NCBI GenBank assembly: GCA_015064735.1
Contig: SVRP01000010.1
Location: 19,514-83,513 of the forward strand
Source of the DNA: Oscillospiraceae bacterium
GTDB taxonomy: Bacteria; Bacillota; Clostridia; Oscillospirales; CAG-272
Length of the DNA: 64,000 bases
Direction: 5' to 3'
The notes beneath the pieces were generated by a model that made no database searches, was not told the DNA's origin, and worked only from the letters and a program-made list of their open reading frames with translations. Made by a program: the position numbers and the translations under genes. Positions 26,290 to 35,888 of the stretch are shown one piece after another. How positions within the stretch are numbered: the first letter of the stretch is position 1; each line of letters opens with the position of its first letter.

Positions 26290-27000
26290 TTATATTTCTC
26301 CAAAAAGCTTCAGAGCTTCCATAGCTGCGTTTTGCTCGGCCTCACGCTTGGAGCGTCCTATGCCCTTGCCTATTACGTTAGAATTCAGTCTCGCCTCTAC
26401 CTCGAAGGTCTTTTCGTGGTCGGGACCGTACTCCTTGACCGTAAAATATTCAAGGAAATCGCCCTCCGCCTGCTGAATAAGCTGTTGAAGCTCTGTCTTA
26501 GGGTCGGTAGCGACCGCGTTATAATTCTCATCGAGCTCCTTTTTTATAAATGGAAGCGCAAATTTTTTCACTTCTTCCTTGCCCTTTTGTCCCGCGTCAA
26601 GATATATCGCCGCAACAAGGGCTTCAAAGGCATTTTCGAGAGTAGACTGTCTCTCGCGTCCGCCCCCCTTTTCTTCTCCGTTTCCAAGGAAAAGATACTC
26701 GCCGAGTCCTATTTTTCTTGCGTAGGATGCAAGAGCCGACGACTGCACCACAGCCTTTCTGCGCTGAGTCAGCTCTCCCTCGGGAAGCTCGGGATATTTT
26801 ACGAACAAATATTCACTTACTATAGACGAAAGCACCGCATCTCCGAGAAATTCAAGTCTTTCGTTACATCTCGCTTCCTTTTTTCTCGCCTTAAGCTCAT
26901 TCGCATAGGACGAATGTGTAAGTGCCTCTGTAAGAATATTTCTGTCCTTGAAGGTATAACCTATTGCCTTTTCAAGTACGGCTATATCTTTCTGTTGCAT
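26290..27000 (-). CDS. rnc: Ribonuclease III
   Basis: About 236 residues. The nuclease domain has the signature NERLEFLGDAVLSSIVSEYLF, with the metal-binding Asp and Glu, and a second acidic site in TLENAFEALVAAIYLD. A C-terminal double-stranded RNA-binding domain (DPKTELQQLIQQ to the end) follows. It cuts double-stranded RNA in rRNA and mRNA maturation. ATG 27000 follows AGAGGT; the upstream in-frame ATG at 27009 is less likely. It is the last gene of the plsX-rnc end of the operon; acpP, often between the two, is absent here. Confidence 0.96.
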   Translation of the reverse strand: MQQKDIAVLEKAIGYTFKDRNILTEALTHSSYANELKARKKEARCNERLEFLGDAVLSSIVSEYLFVKYPELPEGELTQRRKAVVQSSALASYARKIGLGEYLFLGNGEEKGGGRERQSTLENAFEALVAAIYLDAGQKGKEEVKKFALPFIKKELDENYNAVATDPKTELQQLIQQAEGDFLEYFTVKEYGPDHEKTFEVEARLNSNVIGKGIGRSKREAEQNAAMEALKLFGEI

Positions 27001-27025
27001 AAAAATCAACCTCTTAATTCAGTAA

Positions 27026-28066
27026 TCATTCGCTCTTCTGTGCGTCATCCGCGCGCTCGGCTTTTTTGCGCTCAGACAGAGCCATAAGCGCCTCGGACAT
27101 TTCTCCTGTTACGTCGGTCTCAGAGCAAGCAAGAGCCTGACGGATAGCGTTCTTGAATGCCTTTGCCTTGGAGGAGCCGTGAGCCTTTATTACGGGCTTT
27201 GCGATTCCGAGAATAGGCGCTCCGCCGTATTCAGCCGAGTCAAGTCCCTTCTTTATACCGCCAAGCTTTGATTTTACGAGGAGATACGCGATCTTCGTAC
27301 TGAAGCTTGCCGTAAAGAGGTCCTTAAGCGTTCTTATCATGAACGCCCCCATGCCCTCCATAGTCTTTAAGAATATATTACCCGTAAATCCGTCGGTAAC
27401 AAGAACGTCGCAGGCATTTCTCGTTATTCTGTTGCCCTCAATATTACCGACAAAATTTATATCATCATTTTCAGAAAGAAGCTTGTATGCTTCTACCTCA
27501 AGCTCGGTACCCTTATGCTCCTCGGAACCGTTATTAAGAATTCCGACTCTCGGAGACTCAACTCCCATGACCTTTTTCATATAGATAGAGCCCATAACCG
27601 CAAACTGCTCGAAATATTCGGGCGTTACGGTTATATTCGCGCCCGAATCGAGAAGCAATACGGGAGGATTCATGGGAAGCATTGCCGCGATTGCAGGACG
27701 TCTCGTTCCCTTTATTTTACGGACTATAAGGTTAGCTCCCGTAAAGAGCGCGCCTGTATTGCCCGTGCTCACAAAGGCATCTCCCTTGCCCTCAGCAAGA
27801 AGTCGCAGACCTACGCTCATGGAGGAGTCCTTCTTAGCCTTGACTACCGAAACAGCCTCGTCCTCCATGGTGATGACGGTTGGTGTATGTACTATTTCAA
27901 AGCCATCAAGAGAAAGCTTATTTTCCTTGGCTACTCTCAAAAGCTCGTCCCTGTCTCCTACGAGTACGTACTCGGCGGAAAGCTCTTCCTTTGCCATAAG
28001 AACGCCTTTTATCGTTTCAAGAGGCGCGTTATCGCCGCCCATCATATCAACAATTATACGTTTCAT
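27026..28066 (-). CDS. plsX: Phosphate acyltransferase PlsX
   Basis: 346 residues. The start [15 protein letters not shown] is diagnostic, as are STGNTGAL and the [14 protein letters not shown] segment. PlsX makes acyl-phosphate from acyl-ACP for phosphatidic acid synthesis at the membrane. The ATG overlaps the trmFO stop by four bases, so the two are coupled. The chain ends in a charged, Ala/Glu-rich tail. Confidence 0.96.
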   Translation of the reverse strand: MKRIIVDMMGGDNAPLETIKGVLMAKEELSAEYVLVGDRDELLRVAKENKLSLDGFEIVHTPTVITMEDEAVSVVKAKKDSSMSVGLRLLAEGKGDAFVSTGNTGALFTGANLIVRKIKGTRRPAIAAMLPMNPPVLLLDSGANITVTPEYFEQFAVMGSIYMKKVMGVESPRVGILNNGSEEHKGTELEVEAYKLLSENDDINFVGNIEGNRITRNACDVLVTDGFTGNIFLKTMEGMGAFMIRTLKDLFTASFSTKIAYLLVKSKLGGIKKGLDSAEYGGAPILGIAKPVIKAHGSSKAKAFKNAIRQALACSETDVTGEMSEALMALSERKKAERADDAQKSE

Positions 28067-29400
28067 ATGCCTTTTTCCTTGATCCTTTCTATTTCATCAA
28101 GCGCTCTTTTTGCAAGCGCCTCGTTTTTAACCGCCTTGCCTCCCTTTACTCTTACCTCAAGAGGCGGAACTATTCCGAAATTCGCATTCATGGGCTTGAA
28201 CTCGGCAGTACCTCCAAAGGCAACGTAATGAGCCATAGCTCCGAGCATTGTAATATTCGGAAAGACCTCAGGCGCTTCACCGAGAGCGGCTCGTGCCGCA
28301 TTGAGTCCCGCAACAAATCCCGAGCCCGCAGACTCGATATATCCCTCAACTCCCGTCATCTGACCTGCAAAGTATACTCCCTTTTTAGAGATCATCCCGT
28401 ACGTTGGGTCAAGAAATCCGGGGGAATTAAGATAGGTATTTCTGTGCATTATGCCATAACGCAGAAATTCAGCGTTTTCAAGTCCGGGTATCATACGGAA
28501 TACTCGTCTCTGCTCGGGGAAGGTCAGATGTGTCTGGAAGCCCACGATGTTGTACATGGTTCCTTCCTCGTTTTCCTTACGGAGCTGAACCACGGCATGA
28601 TTCTGTATTCCCGTACGCTTATCGGTAAGTCCCACAGGCTTCAAGGGACCGAACAAAAGAGTATCTCTGCCCCTCTTTGCCATTTCCTCAACGGGCATAC
28701 AGCCCTCAAAGACCTTGAGCTTTTTCTGTGAATTCTTATCAAATTCCTTAAGCTCTGCCTCCTCGGCAGTTATAAGTGCCTGCCAGAATGCGTTGTATTC
28801 GTCCTCATTCATAGGACAGTTTATATAGTCGGCATCTCCCTTGTCGTACCTCGACGCAAAGAACGCTTTTTCCATATCTATGCTTTCAGCGTCAACTATG
28901 GGCGCGGCGGCATCAAAGAAATGCAGACCCTGACAGCCAAGCTCGTTTTTTATATAATCAGCCATGGCATCTGAGGTAAGCGGTCCGGTCGCAACGACGG
29001 TTATTTCTCCGTCGGGGATGGAGCTAACCTCTTCTGAAATAACCTCAATGTTAGGGTGATTTTTGATCCTTTCGGTTATATAATCCGAAAATTTTACTCT
29101 GTCCACCGCAAGCGCCGAGCCTGCGGGTACGCGGGTCGCGTCAGCCGCCTCCATTATAAGAGAGCCGAGTGCGCGAAGCTCTGCCTTGAGCAGACCTACA
29201 GCATTGGACAGACTGTCAGACCGCAGGGAATTTGAGCAGACAAGCTCGGCAAATCCCTCACAGTGATGGGCGGGGGTGTATTTTTCGGGCTTCATTTCGT
29301 AAAGCCTTACCTTAACGCCTCTGTTTGCCGCCTGCCACGCAGCCTCACAGCCCGCAAGGCCTGCACCGTAAATATTTATGGTTTTTTCTTCGTTAATCAT
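28063..29400 (-). CDS. trmFO: tRNA (uracil-54-C5)-methyltransferase, folate/FAD-dependent
   Basis: 445 residues of the GidA-related TrmFO family. The FAD-binding [14 protein letters not shown] motif lies near the N-terminus. [18 protein letters not shown] and the [18 protein letters not shown] segment near the C-terminus are diagnostic. It uses methylenetetrahydrofolate to make ribothymidine in the T-loop of tRNA. It is placed after topA and overlaps plsX by four bases, a common Firmicute arrangement near dprA-topA. Confidence 0.95.
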   Translation of the reverse strand: MINEEKTINIYGAGLAGCEAAWQAANRGVKVRLYEMKPEKYTPAHHCEGFAELVCSNSLRSDSLSNAVGLLKAELRALGSLIMEAADATRVPAGSALAVDRVKFSDYITERIKNHPNIEVISEEVSSIPDGEITVVATGPLTSDAMADYIKNELGCQGLHFFDAAAPIVDAESIDMEKAFFASRYDKGDADYINCPMNEDEYNAFWQALITAEEAELKEFDKNSQKKLKVFEGCMPVEEMAKRGRDTLLFGPLKPVGLTDKRTGIQNHAVVQLRKENEEGTMYNIVGFQTHLTFPEQRRVFRMIPGLENAEFLRYGIMHRNTYLNSPGFLDPTYGMISKKGVYFAGQMTGVEGYIESAGSGFVAGLNAARAALGEAPEVFPNITMLGAMAHYVAFGGTAEFKPMNANFGIVPPLEVRVKGGKAVKNEALAKRALDEIERIKEKGI

Positions 29401-29437
29401 TTCAAAATCCTTTTAACTTTTGTAAAAAGGGATAAAA

Positions 29438-31735
29438 TTATTCAGCCGTTTTCTCTTTTGCCTCGGCGGTTATCTCTCTTTTGTAGCCACAATCGGAGTT
29501 ATGGCATACAAGCATTGCCTGCCCCTTCTTTCGGAAGAGCATATCGCCGCAATCGGGGCATTTTTCAACTGTAGGAAGGTCCCAAGAGGAGAAATCGCAG
29601 GCAGGATATTTCTCACAGCTATAGAATACCGTGCGTCTCTTGCCGTTCTTCATAATTATCTTGGAGCCGCACTTAGGGCAAGGAACACCTATATCCTTGG
29701 TTTTCTGCTTTGAGAAATCACATTCGGGGTAACGAACGCAGGCAAAGAAGCTTCCGTATCTTCCCACTCTCTGAACCATATCCGAACCGCACTTTTCGCA
29801 CTTGAAATCTGCGATTATAAGCTTTTTAGGCTCAGCTTCGGTCTCATCCTCCTTGCTCTTCTCAGTATTGAGCGGCTTTGTATTTCTGCACTGAGGATAA
29901 TTGGGGCATGCGGCAAACTTGCCGTATCTTCCGTTCTTTATTACCATGCGGCTTCCGCACTTTTCACAGATAATATCGGTCTCCTCAACGGGGATTTCAA
30001 GCTCGCGGCTCTCCATCTTCTCGTTAGCTTCGGAAAGCTCCTTTTCAAAGCCGCGCCAGAAATCGGCAAGAACCTTTTCCATCTCTGTCTTTCCGCTCTC
30101 GATTCCGTCAAGATCGTCCTCCATCTCCGCAGTAAACTTGTAGTCCACTATATCGGGGAAGCTTTCAAGCATAAGCTTGTTGGTAAGCTCGCCTGTGGGA
30201 GTGGGAACCAACGCCTTTCCGTCTCTCTTAACGTAATTTCTTGCGATTATGGTGGAAATTATCGTCGCAAAGGTACTGGGACGTCCAATTCCCATTTCCT
30301 CAAGGAACTTGATAAGAGACGCGTCGTTATATCTTGCGGGGGGCTCTGTAAAGTGCTTGAAGGGATCCACCGATGCCGCTCTTACCTTTTCGCCCTCCTT
30401 AAGGTCGGGAATACGGATATTTTTTTCTTCTCTTACCTCGTCGGCAGTGTGCTTGGTATCGTCCTCGCTTTCCTCGTAAACAGCCATATATCCGGGAAAT
30501 TCTACGGTATATCCGCTTGTTCGGAAAATATATCCGCCCGCCTCAAAGTCAGCGGTAACCGTAGCAAGAGTCGCAGATTCCATCTGTGAAGCGATAAATC
30601 TCTCCCATATAAGCTTATAAAGCTTGAACTGATCTGCGCTTACGTATTTCTTTATCATTGCAGGCTCAATGTCGATTCTTGAGGGTCTTATTGCCTCATG
30701 TGCATCCTGAGCATTGGAATTAGACTTATAAATTCTGGGCTTCGCGGTGTTGTACCTTTCACCGTATTTGTTTTCGATGTAAGCTCTTGCGTCATTCTGC
30801 GCATCTGCTGACACACGGAGAGAGTCGGTACGCATGTAGGTAATAAGACCCTGTACGCCGCCGTTTTCCGCTCCGATATTAACACCTTCGTAAAGCTCCT
30901 GAGCAATCTTCATTATCTTCTGGGACTGGAATCCGAGCTTCTTTGATGCCTCCTGCTGCATGGTGGATGTAGTAAAAGGAGGTGCGGGGAGCTTCTTCTT
31001 ATTTGCCTTCTTTACCGAATTAACGGTAAACACCTTTCCTTCAACGGCTGAAAGCACCTTATTGGCATCTGCTTCGCTGTTAAGCTTCATCTTTCCTCTT
31101 GCGTTTCCGTAGAAACGAACGGAGAAGCTGTTCTTGGCATCGTCCTCAAGGAGCGCTTCGATTGTCCAGTACTCAACGGGAACGAACCGTCTTATTTCTT
31201 CCTCGCGCTCAACGATAATTCTTGTAGCCACAGACTGAACGCGTCCCGCAGAAAGACCGCTTCTTACGTTCTTCCAAAGGAAGGGAGACAGCTTGTATCC
31301 AACGATTCTGTCCAGTATTCTTCTTGCCTGCTGAGCGTTTACAAGACTCATATCTATATTTCTGGGGTTCTTTATTGCGCTTTTTACTGCCGTCTTGGTT
31401 ATCTCGTTAAAGGTTACTCTGAGAGTTTTTTCAACGGGAATACCGAGAGCCACAGCCAAATGCCACGAGATCGCCTCCCCCTCTCGGTCAGGGTCGGTTG
31501 CGAGGAATACCTTGCCCGCATTCTTTGCCTCTTTGCGGATTTCCTTAATGAGATCGCCCTTACCTCTTATGTTGATGTAATGAGCATCAAAATTGTTTTC
31601 AATATCTACTCCGAGAGAGCTCTTGGGCAGGTCGCGCACGTGTCCCTTGGACGCAACCACCTTATAATTTGAGCCGAGATATCCTTTTATTGTGGATGCC
31701 TTGGAAGGAGACTCCACTATTACGAGATTTGCCAT
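29438..31735 (-). CDS. topA: DNA topoisomerase I
   Basis: 765 residues. The Toprim domain begins with VIVESPSKASTIKGYLG and has the DPDREGEAISWH metal site. The active-site tyrosine lies in GLITYMRTDSLR. Four C-terminal Cys4 zinc ribbons follow (CEKCGSRM, CEKCGSDM, CPKCGSKI and CPDCGDML pairs). It relaxes negative supercoils. AAAGGAAA precedes the ATG. It follows dprA with a gap holding short TTATCTGTTA-like direct repeats (about 31755-31790). Confidence 0.97.
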   Translation of the reverse strand: MANLVIVESPSKASTIKGYLGSNYKVVASKGHVRDLPKSSLGVDIENNFDAHYINIRGKGDLIKEIRKEAKNAGKVFLATDPDREGEAISWHLAVALGIPVEKTLRVTFNEITKTAVKSAIKNPRNIDMSLVNAQQARRILDRIVGYKLSPFLWKNVRSGLSAGRVQSVATRIIVEREEEIRRFVPVEYWTIEALLEDDAKNSFSVRFYGNARGKMKLNSEADANKVLSAVEGKVFTVNSVKKANKKKLPAPPFTTSTMQQEASKKLGFQSQKIMKIAQELYEGVNIGAENGGVQGLITYMRTDSLRVSADAQNDARAYIENKYGERYNTAKPRIYKSNSNAQDAHEAIRPSRIDIEPAMIKKYVSADQFKLYKLIWERFIASQMESATLATVTADFEAGGYIFRTSGYTVEFPGYMAVYEESEDDTKHTADEVREEKNIRIPDLKEGEKVRAASVDPFKHFTEPPARYNDASLIKFLEEMGIGRPSTFATIISTIIARNYVKRDGKALVPTPTGELTNKLMLESFPDIVDYKFTAEMEDDLDGIESGKTEMEKVLADFWRGFEKELSEANEKMESRELEIPVEETDIICEKCGSRMVIKNGRYGKFAACPNYPQCRNTKPLNTEKSKEDETEAEPKKLIIADFKCEKCGSDMVQRVGRYGSFFACVRYPECDFSKQKTKDIGVPCPKCGSKIIMKNGKRRTVFYSCEKYPACDFSSWDLPTVEKCPDCGDMLFRKKGQAMLVCHNSDCGYKREITAEAKEKTAE

Positions 31736-31792
31736 TAAAAATTTCCTTTCTCTTTTATCTGTTACCTATTATCTGTTATCTTTTATCTGAAT

Positions 31793-33085
31793 TCACTTTC
31801 TTATGTACATTCCGCCCGGGAGAGAATCAACGAAGCCGTTTATCTCAAGCAGTGTAAGGGCGGTAATTATCTGTCCTATATCAACACCTTCTATATCGAT
31901 AGCATCGGGAGTTATCCCCCTATCGTGAGACATGGCGAAAAGAACCTTTTTGCTGACCTCATCAAGGGACTCAAGTCCCTCAACAGATGCCGCCTCGGTC
32001 TTTACACCGTCCGCGGTGATTTTCGCCTTTTCTCCACTTCTGTTTACAGGAATGGGTGCATCCTTATCAACCGCAGGCTCGGGATTCGGTCGGTGCATTT
32101 CCGAACGCTTGTAAATTCCGGAAACACGGTACTTCTTAAGTGCCGCGTCTACAAAGCATACAGAATCCTTTGCCTTTTTCAATCCCTTATAGTTTATGCA
32201 ATCGTGATAGAGAAAATCAAAGTGAGATATTATATCTTCTGCCGAAAGAGCCACCAAAGCTCCGTTCTTTATGAGCTCGTTAGGTCCCTCGGAATTGCTT
32301 TCGTTTATTTTACCTGGCATAGCGAAAAGCTCTCTGCCTTGATCTATGGCTCGCTTTGCCGTAATGAGAGCCCCGCTTCCCGCTGTGCCCTCAACTATAA
32401 GCACTCCCTGACAAAGTCCGCTTATTATTCGGTTTCGTTTGGGAAAATTGTAGCTGTGAGGCCGCTCGTTTGGCATGTATTCGGTTATGACCGCACCGTG
32501 CTTTGCTATTTCCTCCGAAAGACGCGCGTGCTCCTTGGGATAAACCACGGATATTCCGCAACCGAGAACCGCCACAGTGGTTCCTCCCGCGCAAAGCGCT
32601 CCGCAAGCCGCAACGCCGTCAATCCCCAATGCCATTCCGCTGACTACCACTGCGTTTGCCGAAGCAAGCTCGTATGATATTCTGTACGCAGAATCGCATC
32701 CGTATTCGCTCATTTTTCGAGTTCCTACCATAGCTATGCATAGCCTGTTGTTAAGGTCGGGCATTTTGCCCATAACGAAAAGAACAGCAGGGGGATCCTC
32801 AATGGTACGTAGCCTTGAGGGATACCTGTCGCTTCCGTATGAAATTATGTCTATCCTTTTCTGACGGCAATACTTGAGGGTAGAGTACGCATTCTCAAGA
32901 GACTTATCCCCGAGCTTCAGCTTAAGTAAAGGACTTATTCGGTCAATCCGCTCAAGCTCCTCCGTATCCAGCCTGTATATGTCGTACGGGTCGGGATATT
33001 CTTCAACAAGCCTGCCAATATCCTTGGATGCGGGTCCGCATCGCTCTGCAAGCCATATCCAATAAAGTATGTTTTCGTCCTTCAT
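31793..33085 (-). CDS. dprA: DNA processing protein DprA
   Basis: About 430 residues. The Rossmann-like DprA/Smf core has VGTRKMSEYG, SGMALGIDGVAA and IVEGTAGSGALITA, where the family binds single-stranded DNA and loads RecA. An N-terminal helix-hairpin-helix/SAM-like region and a C-terminal winged-helix (DprA_WH-like, ending VDSLPGGMYIRK) flank it. ATG 33085 follows GGAGGCGGAG and shares one base with the stop of the methyltransferase gene (TAATG); the longer frame to 33127 would overlap that gene. It suggests that DNA uptake is possible. Confidence 0.94.
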   Translation of the reverse strand: MKDENILYWIWLAERCGPASKDIGRLVEEYPDPYDIYRLDTEELERIDRISPLLKLKLGDKSLENAYSTLKYCRQKRIDIISYGSDRYPSRLRTIEDPPAVLFVMGKMPDLNNRLCIAMVGTRKMSEYGCDSAYRISYELASANAVVVSGMALGIDGVAACGALCAGGTTVAVLGCGISVVYPKEHARLSEEIAKHGAVITEYMPNERPHSYNFPKRNRIISGLCQGVLIVEGTAGSGALITAKRAIDQGRELFAMPGKINESNSEGPNELIKNGALVALSAEDIISHFDFLYHDCINYKGLKKAKDSVCFVDAALKKYRVSGIYKRSEMHRPNPEPAVDKDAPIPVNRSGEKAKITADGVKTEAASVEGLESLDEVSKKVLFAMSHDRGITPDAIDIEGVDIGQIITALTLLEINGFVDSLPGGMYIRK

Positions 33086-33924
33086 TATCTCTCCGCCTCC
33101 GTAGCTCTGACGGTCTCCCAAATGCAAATAGTGGCAGCCGCCGATGCATTCAGGGACTCATTACCCTCTCTCATGGGAATTATCGCCGCACCGTCGCAGG
33201 CGCCGACAACACCGTTGCTCAAGCCGTGCCCCTCGTTTCCGATAACAAAGCAATCGTCTCTGTAAATGTTAAATTCCCCTATTTTCTTAGCTCCCTCGCA
33301 AAGAGCCGCCGCATATACCTTGCGCCCGATTTTGCGAAGCTCCGAAATAAATCCGGGAAGCTCTGCCGTCTTTACGCTGACGGTGGGCAGCTTGAATACA
33401 GCTCCCATGGCACTTCGCAGAGTCTTGGGATTGTATATATCTGCGCAATCGTCGCTCATAACCAAGGTCTCTATACCGAGTGCCGCGCAGCTTCTCATAA
33501 CCGTGCCGAGATTTCCGGGGTCTCTTACCGATTCAAGTATAAGCAACCTCTTACCCTTAAGCTCTGCCGCCGTGCTTTCCGATGCGTCGGTATGAAGCTC
33601 ATCCGCGTATCTTGCGACGGTAACTATCCCCTCGGGAGAGCTTTCCTCGGTAAGCTTTTCAAATACAGTCTCCGACAGATAGAATACGCACCCGTCGGAA
33701 ATAAATCCCATGTCAATAGCTTTTTTTATGCTCCTTGCAATATCCTCGCTCTCGGGATAACGCACAAACACAGAATCTATACATACCCGTCCGAGAGCCT
33801 CGCCGAAGAGCTTTATTCCGTCAAAGCGGAAAAGCCCCGCCTTTCTTCTTGACTTCTTGTCCGAAAGAGAGGCGGCCGCCTTTACCCTGGGATTCTGCCT
33901 TGAGGTAATTATTTCATTTGTCAT
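33085..33924 (-). CDS. TrmH/SpoU-family RNA 2'-O-methyltransferase
   Basis: 279 residues. An N-terminal RNA-binding domain (ITSRQNPRVKAAASL) precedes the SPOUT knot, with VRDPGNLGTVMRSCAALG, VIGNEGHGLSNGV and IPMREGNESLNASAAATI, the three SpoU motifs. It methylates a ribose in rRNA or tRNA; the site is unknown. GGAGGTG precedes the ATG. It sits between the L20 operon terminator and dprA and is coupled to dprA by TAATG. Confidence 0.93.
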   Translation of the reverse strand: MTNEIITSRQNPRVKAAASLSDKKSRRKAGLFRFDGIKLFGEALGRVCIDSVFVRYPESEDIARSIKKAIDMGFISDGCVFYLSETVFEKLTEESSPEGIVTVARYADELHTDASESTAAELKGKRLLILESVRDPGNLGTVMRSCAALGIETLVMSDDCADIYNPKTLRSAMGAVFKLPTVSVKTAELPGFISELRKIGRKVYAAALCEGAKKIGEFNIYRDDCFVIGNEGHGLSNGVVGACDGAAIIPMREGNESLNASAAATICIWETVRATEAER

Positions 33925-33977
33925 AATATAAGCACCTCCAAGGGCATTTTGTAAAAAAACGTTAATTATTTCTGCAA

Positions 33978-34003
33978 AAAAACCCGCTGAAAAGCGGGTT
34001 TTT
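33978..34003 (-). terminator. Terminator of the infC-rpmI-rplT operon
   Basis: AAAAACCCGC, loop, GCGGGTTTTT on the minus strand, directly after rplT. Confidence 0.93.
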
Positions 34004-34011
34004 AGCTCTGA

Positions 34012-34365
34012 TTAAAGAGCTGCCTTTGCCTTCTCTGCGAGAGCCGCAAAAGCTTCCTTATCGTATACTGCGAGCTCAGAGAGCATCTTTCTGTTGAGGT
34101 CGATACCTGCAAGCTTAAGACCGTGCATAAAGGTAGAGTAGTTCATGCCGTTTGCCTTTGCTGCAGCAGAAATACGAGTGATCCACAGGCTGCGGAAATC
34201 TCTCTTCTTCATCTTTCTGCCGGCGAAAGCATAGTTACCGCTCTTCATTACGGCTTGCTTAGCCATCTTAAAGTGCTTGGACTTTGCGCCCCAATAGCCC
34301 TTTGCTGCCTTCAATACTTTATTTCTTCTCTTGCGCGTCATCATTGCGCCCTTGATTCTTGCCAT
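34012..34365 (-). CDS. rplT: 50S ribosomal protein L20
   Basis: 117 residues, the standard length. [20 protein letters not shown] and [16 protein letters not shown] are typical. L20 helps assemble the 50S subunit and in B. subtilis represses this operon through a leader attenuator; a candidate attenuator is present here upstream of infC. AGGAGG precedes the ATG. Confidence 0.98.
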   Translation of the reverse strand: MARIKGAMMTRKRRNKVLKAAKGYWGAKSKHFKMAKQAVMKSGNYAFAGRKMKKRDFRSLWITRISAAAKANGMNYSTFMHGLKLAGIDLNRKMLSELAVYDKEAFAALAEKAKAAL

Positions 34366-34392
34366 TTTACTTTCCTCCTATTGATTTTCCGA

Positions 34393-34587
34393 TTATTTCT
34401 GGATGAGTGTTCTGATGTTTGCGGTCATGGACTCGCTGAGAATCGCGCTGCTGCGCAAATGTCTCTTTCTCTTGGCGGTCTTAAGACCGGTGTTGTGTCT
34501 GTGATGGCAGTGTCCCATCTTTACCTTACCCGAAGCGGTAACGGAAAATCTCTTAGCAGATGCTTTATGTGTCTTGACTTTTCCCAT
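34393..34587 (-). CDS. rpmI: 50S ribosomal protein L35
   Basis: 64 residues, normal for L35. MGKVKTHKASAKRFSVTASG and the KTAKRKRHLR segment identify it. It lies between infC and rplT, as in most bacteria, with AAAGGAG before its ATG. Confidence 0.98.
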   Translation of the reverse strand: MGKVKTHKASAKRFSVTASGKVKMGHCHHRHNTGLKTAKRKRHLRSSAILSESMTANIRTLIQK

Positions 34588-34681
34588 TTTTATAATCTCC
34601 TTTTTTCTTATAGAATTTCTTTGTTAGATGTTTTGGGCAATTGCCCTTTTATCATATCCTGCGGAATCCGCACTTATGAAC

Positions 34682-35200
34682 TTACTTTACCTTTACAGGG
34701 GATACAACCATGCTGAGTATTCTGCCGTCCATAACGGGAGCCTTATCTACCGATCCGACCTCGCTGCAGGCTTCTATGAACTTCTGCATGATCTCCTGTC
34801 CTATTCCGACGTGGCTCATCTCACGTCCCTTAAAGCGCATTACCACTCTGACCTTGTTTCCGCTCTCCAAGAACTTTACGGCATGTCTTGCCTTTGTCTC
34901 GAAGTCGTGGGTGTCTATACGGCAGGAAAGCTGGATTTCCTTAAGCTCTATTACCTGCTGCTTTTTCTTGGCTTCCTTTTCCTTTTTGTCGCGTTCGAAA
35001 CGGTATTTTCCGTAATCCATAATACGACATACCGGCGGCTGTGCCTGCGGTGCCATAAGAACCAGGTCATAGCCCTGATCGTAGGCGATCTTCAAAGCTG
35101 CATCCGGCGACATAACTCCTACTACCTCGCCCTCAGCATCAATAACTCTTACCTCTTTCGCTTTGATCTCCTCGTTGATCAACAATTCCTTTGCGCTAAT
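34682..35200 (-). CDS. infC: Translation initiation factor IF-3, ATT start codon
   Basis: About 172 residues. ELLINEEIKAKEVRVI opens the N-domain and AKKKQQVIELKEIQLS the linker/C-domain. The natural start is an ATT at 35200 (reading fMet-SAKELLINEE), eight bases after GGAGGTG. No ATG is in frame upstream, and the TTG at 35185 would cut off conserved residues. An AUU start lets IF3 repress its own synthesis, as in E. coli. It is the first gene of infC-rpmI-rplT, behind an attenuator. Confidence 0.95.
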   Translation of the reverse strand: MSAKELLINEEIKAKEVRVIDAEGEVVGVMSPDAALKIAYDQGYDLVLMAPQAQPPVCRIMDYGKYRFERDKKEKEAKKKQQVIELKEIQLSCRIDTHDFETKARHAVKFLESGNKVRVVMRFKGREMSHVGIGQEIMQKFIEACSEVGSVDKAPVMDGRILSMVVSPVKVK

Positions 35201-35232
35201 ATTAAATACACCTCCAATTTTGCCTATAAAGC

Positions 35233-35269
35233 AAAAAAATCATGCGAAGACAGACATTTCTCCGCACGA
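35233..35269 (-). terminator. Attenuator terminator in the infC leader
   Basis: On the minus strand CGTGCGGAGA pairs with TCTTCGCATG (two G-U pairs), followed by ATTTTTTT, 33 bases before the infC start. It fits the L20-type attenuation known from the B. subtilis infC operon. Confidence 0.8.
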
Positions 35270-35366
35270 CATAAGCCCCAAATCGGGTATTGGGTAAGTC
35301 TATGAACCGTACGCGCCGGACTGCGGGACGGTGAGAACGGAGACGTTCTTCTTCTTTTACTCGCAT

Positions 35367-35395
35367 ATTCTACCATACCCCCGCGTAATTGTCAA
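35367..35395 (-). promoter_or_regulatory. Promoter of infC-rpmI-rplT
   Basis: On the minus strand TTGACA, 17-base spacer, TAGAAT. The transcript has a leader of about 160 bases. Confidence 0.9.
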
Positions 35396-35605
35396 TACCC
35401 TTTTTAAATTTTTTTTAATTTTTCCCGAAAATCTATTTTCAAAAAAATTTTTCATGGCTAATTCCGGGATGTGATACGACAAAACCTACGACATAACCCC
35501 CATAATTTTGTATGTTTTGACGAATAATCAACGGTAAATTAAGTTTTTTTCTAACGTGTATCTTTTTTAACGAATTTTTCGACAAAAAATCGTCTATTTT
35601 GGATA

Positions 35606-35634
35606 TTTACAATTTTGGAATTTCAAGGTATAAT
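35606..35634 (+). promoter_or_regulatory. Promoter of a candidate non-coding RNA
   Basis: TTTACA, 17-base spacer, TATAAT at 35629-35634; no credible coding sequence follows. Confidence 0.7.
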
Positions 35635-35640
35635 AATAGA

Positions 35641-35749
35641 GCTGTCGGCGGCACCAACTCCACAGCACACGCACAACGGTCATTTTTCAGGGACGCGTAT
35701 CAATCTTATGATACCAACGAGCCTTGGCAAGCACGTTGTGCCTTTTTAA
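35641..35749 (+). ncRNA. Candidate structured small RNA, unidentified
   Basis: About 108 bases between a good promoter and CTTTTTAAT. GCTGT and ACAGC close a first hairpin that holds GGCGGCACC. GCACAACG pairs with CGTTGTGC to enclose an inner hairpin GTATCA/TGATAC; this outer stem plus the T-run resembles a terminator. There is no SRP RNA core and no 6S-like single long hairpin. I do not recognise the family. Confidence 0.5.
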
Positions 35750-35755
35750 TCTTAC

Positions 35756-35800
35756 GGGGATGTCTCAAGCTTCCATTTGAGACATCCCCTTTTTGTTTTT
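35756..35800 (+). terminator. Strong hairpin with T-tract after the candidate RNA
   Basis: GGGGATGTCTCAA pairs with TTGAGACATCCCC, followed by TTTTTGTTTTT. Confidence 0.75.
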
Positions 35801-35888
35801 ACCGAGCCCGCACAGACAACCCGTCAACACAAAGAACCACGCACAAACAATCCGTCAACACATAGGAAAGTTTTTGCCGAGCTTTTTT

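Noticed and set aside
31740..31795. TTATCTGTTA direct repeats between topA and dprA
   Set aside because: Too short and irregular to call a functional element; mentioned only within the topA entry.
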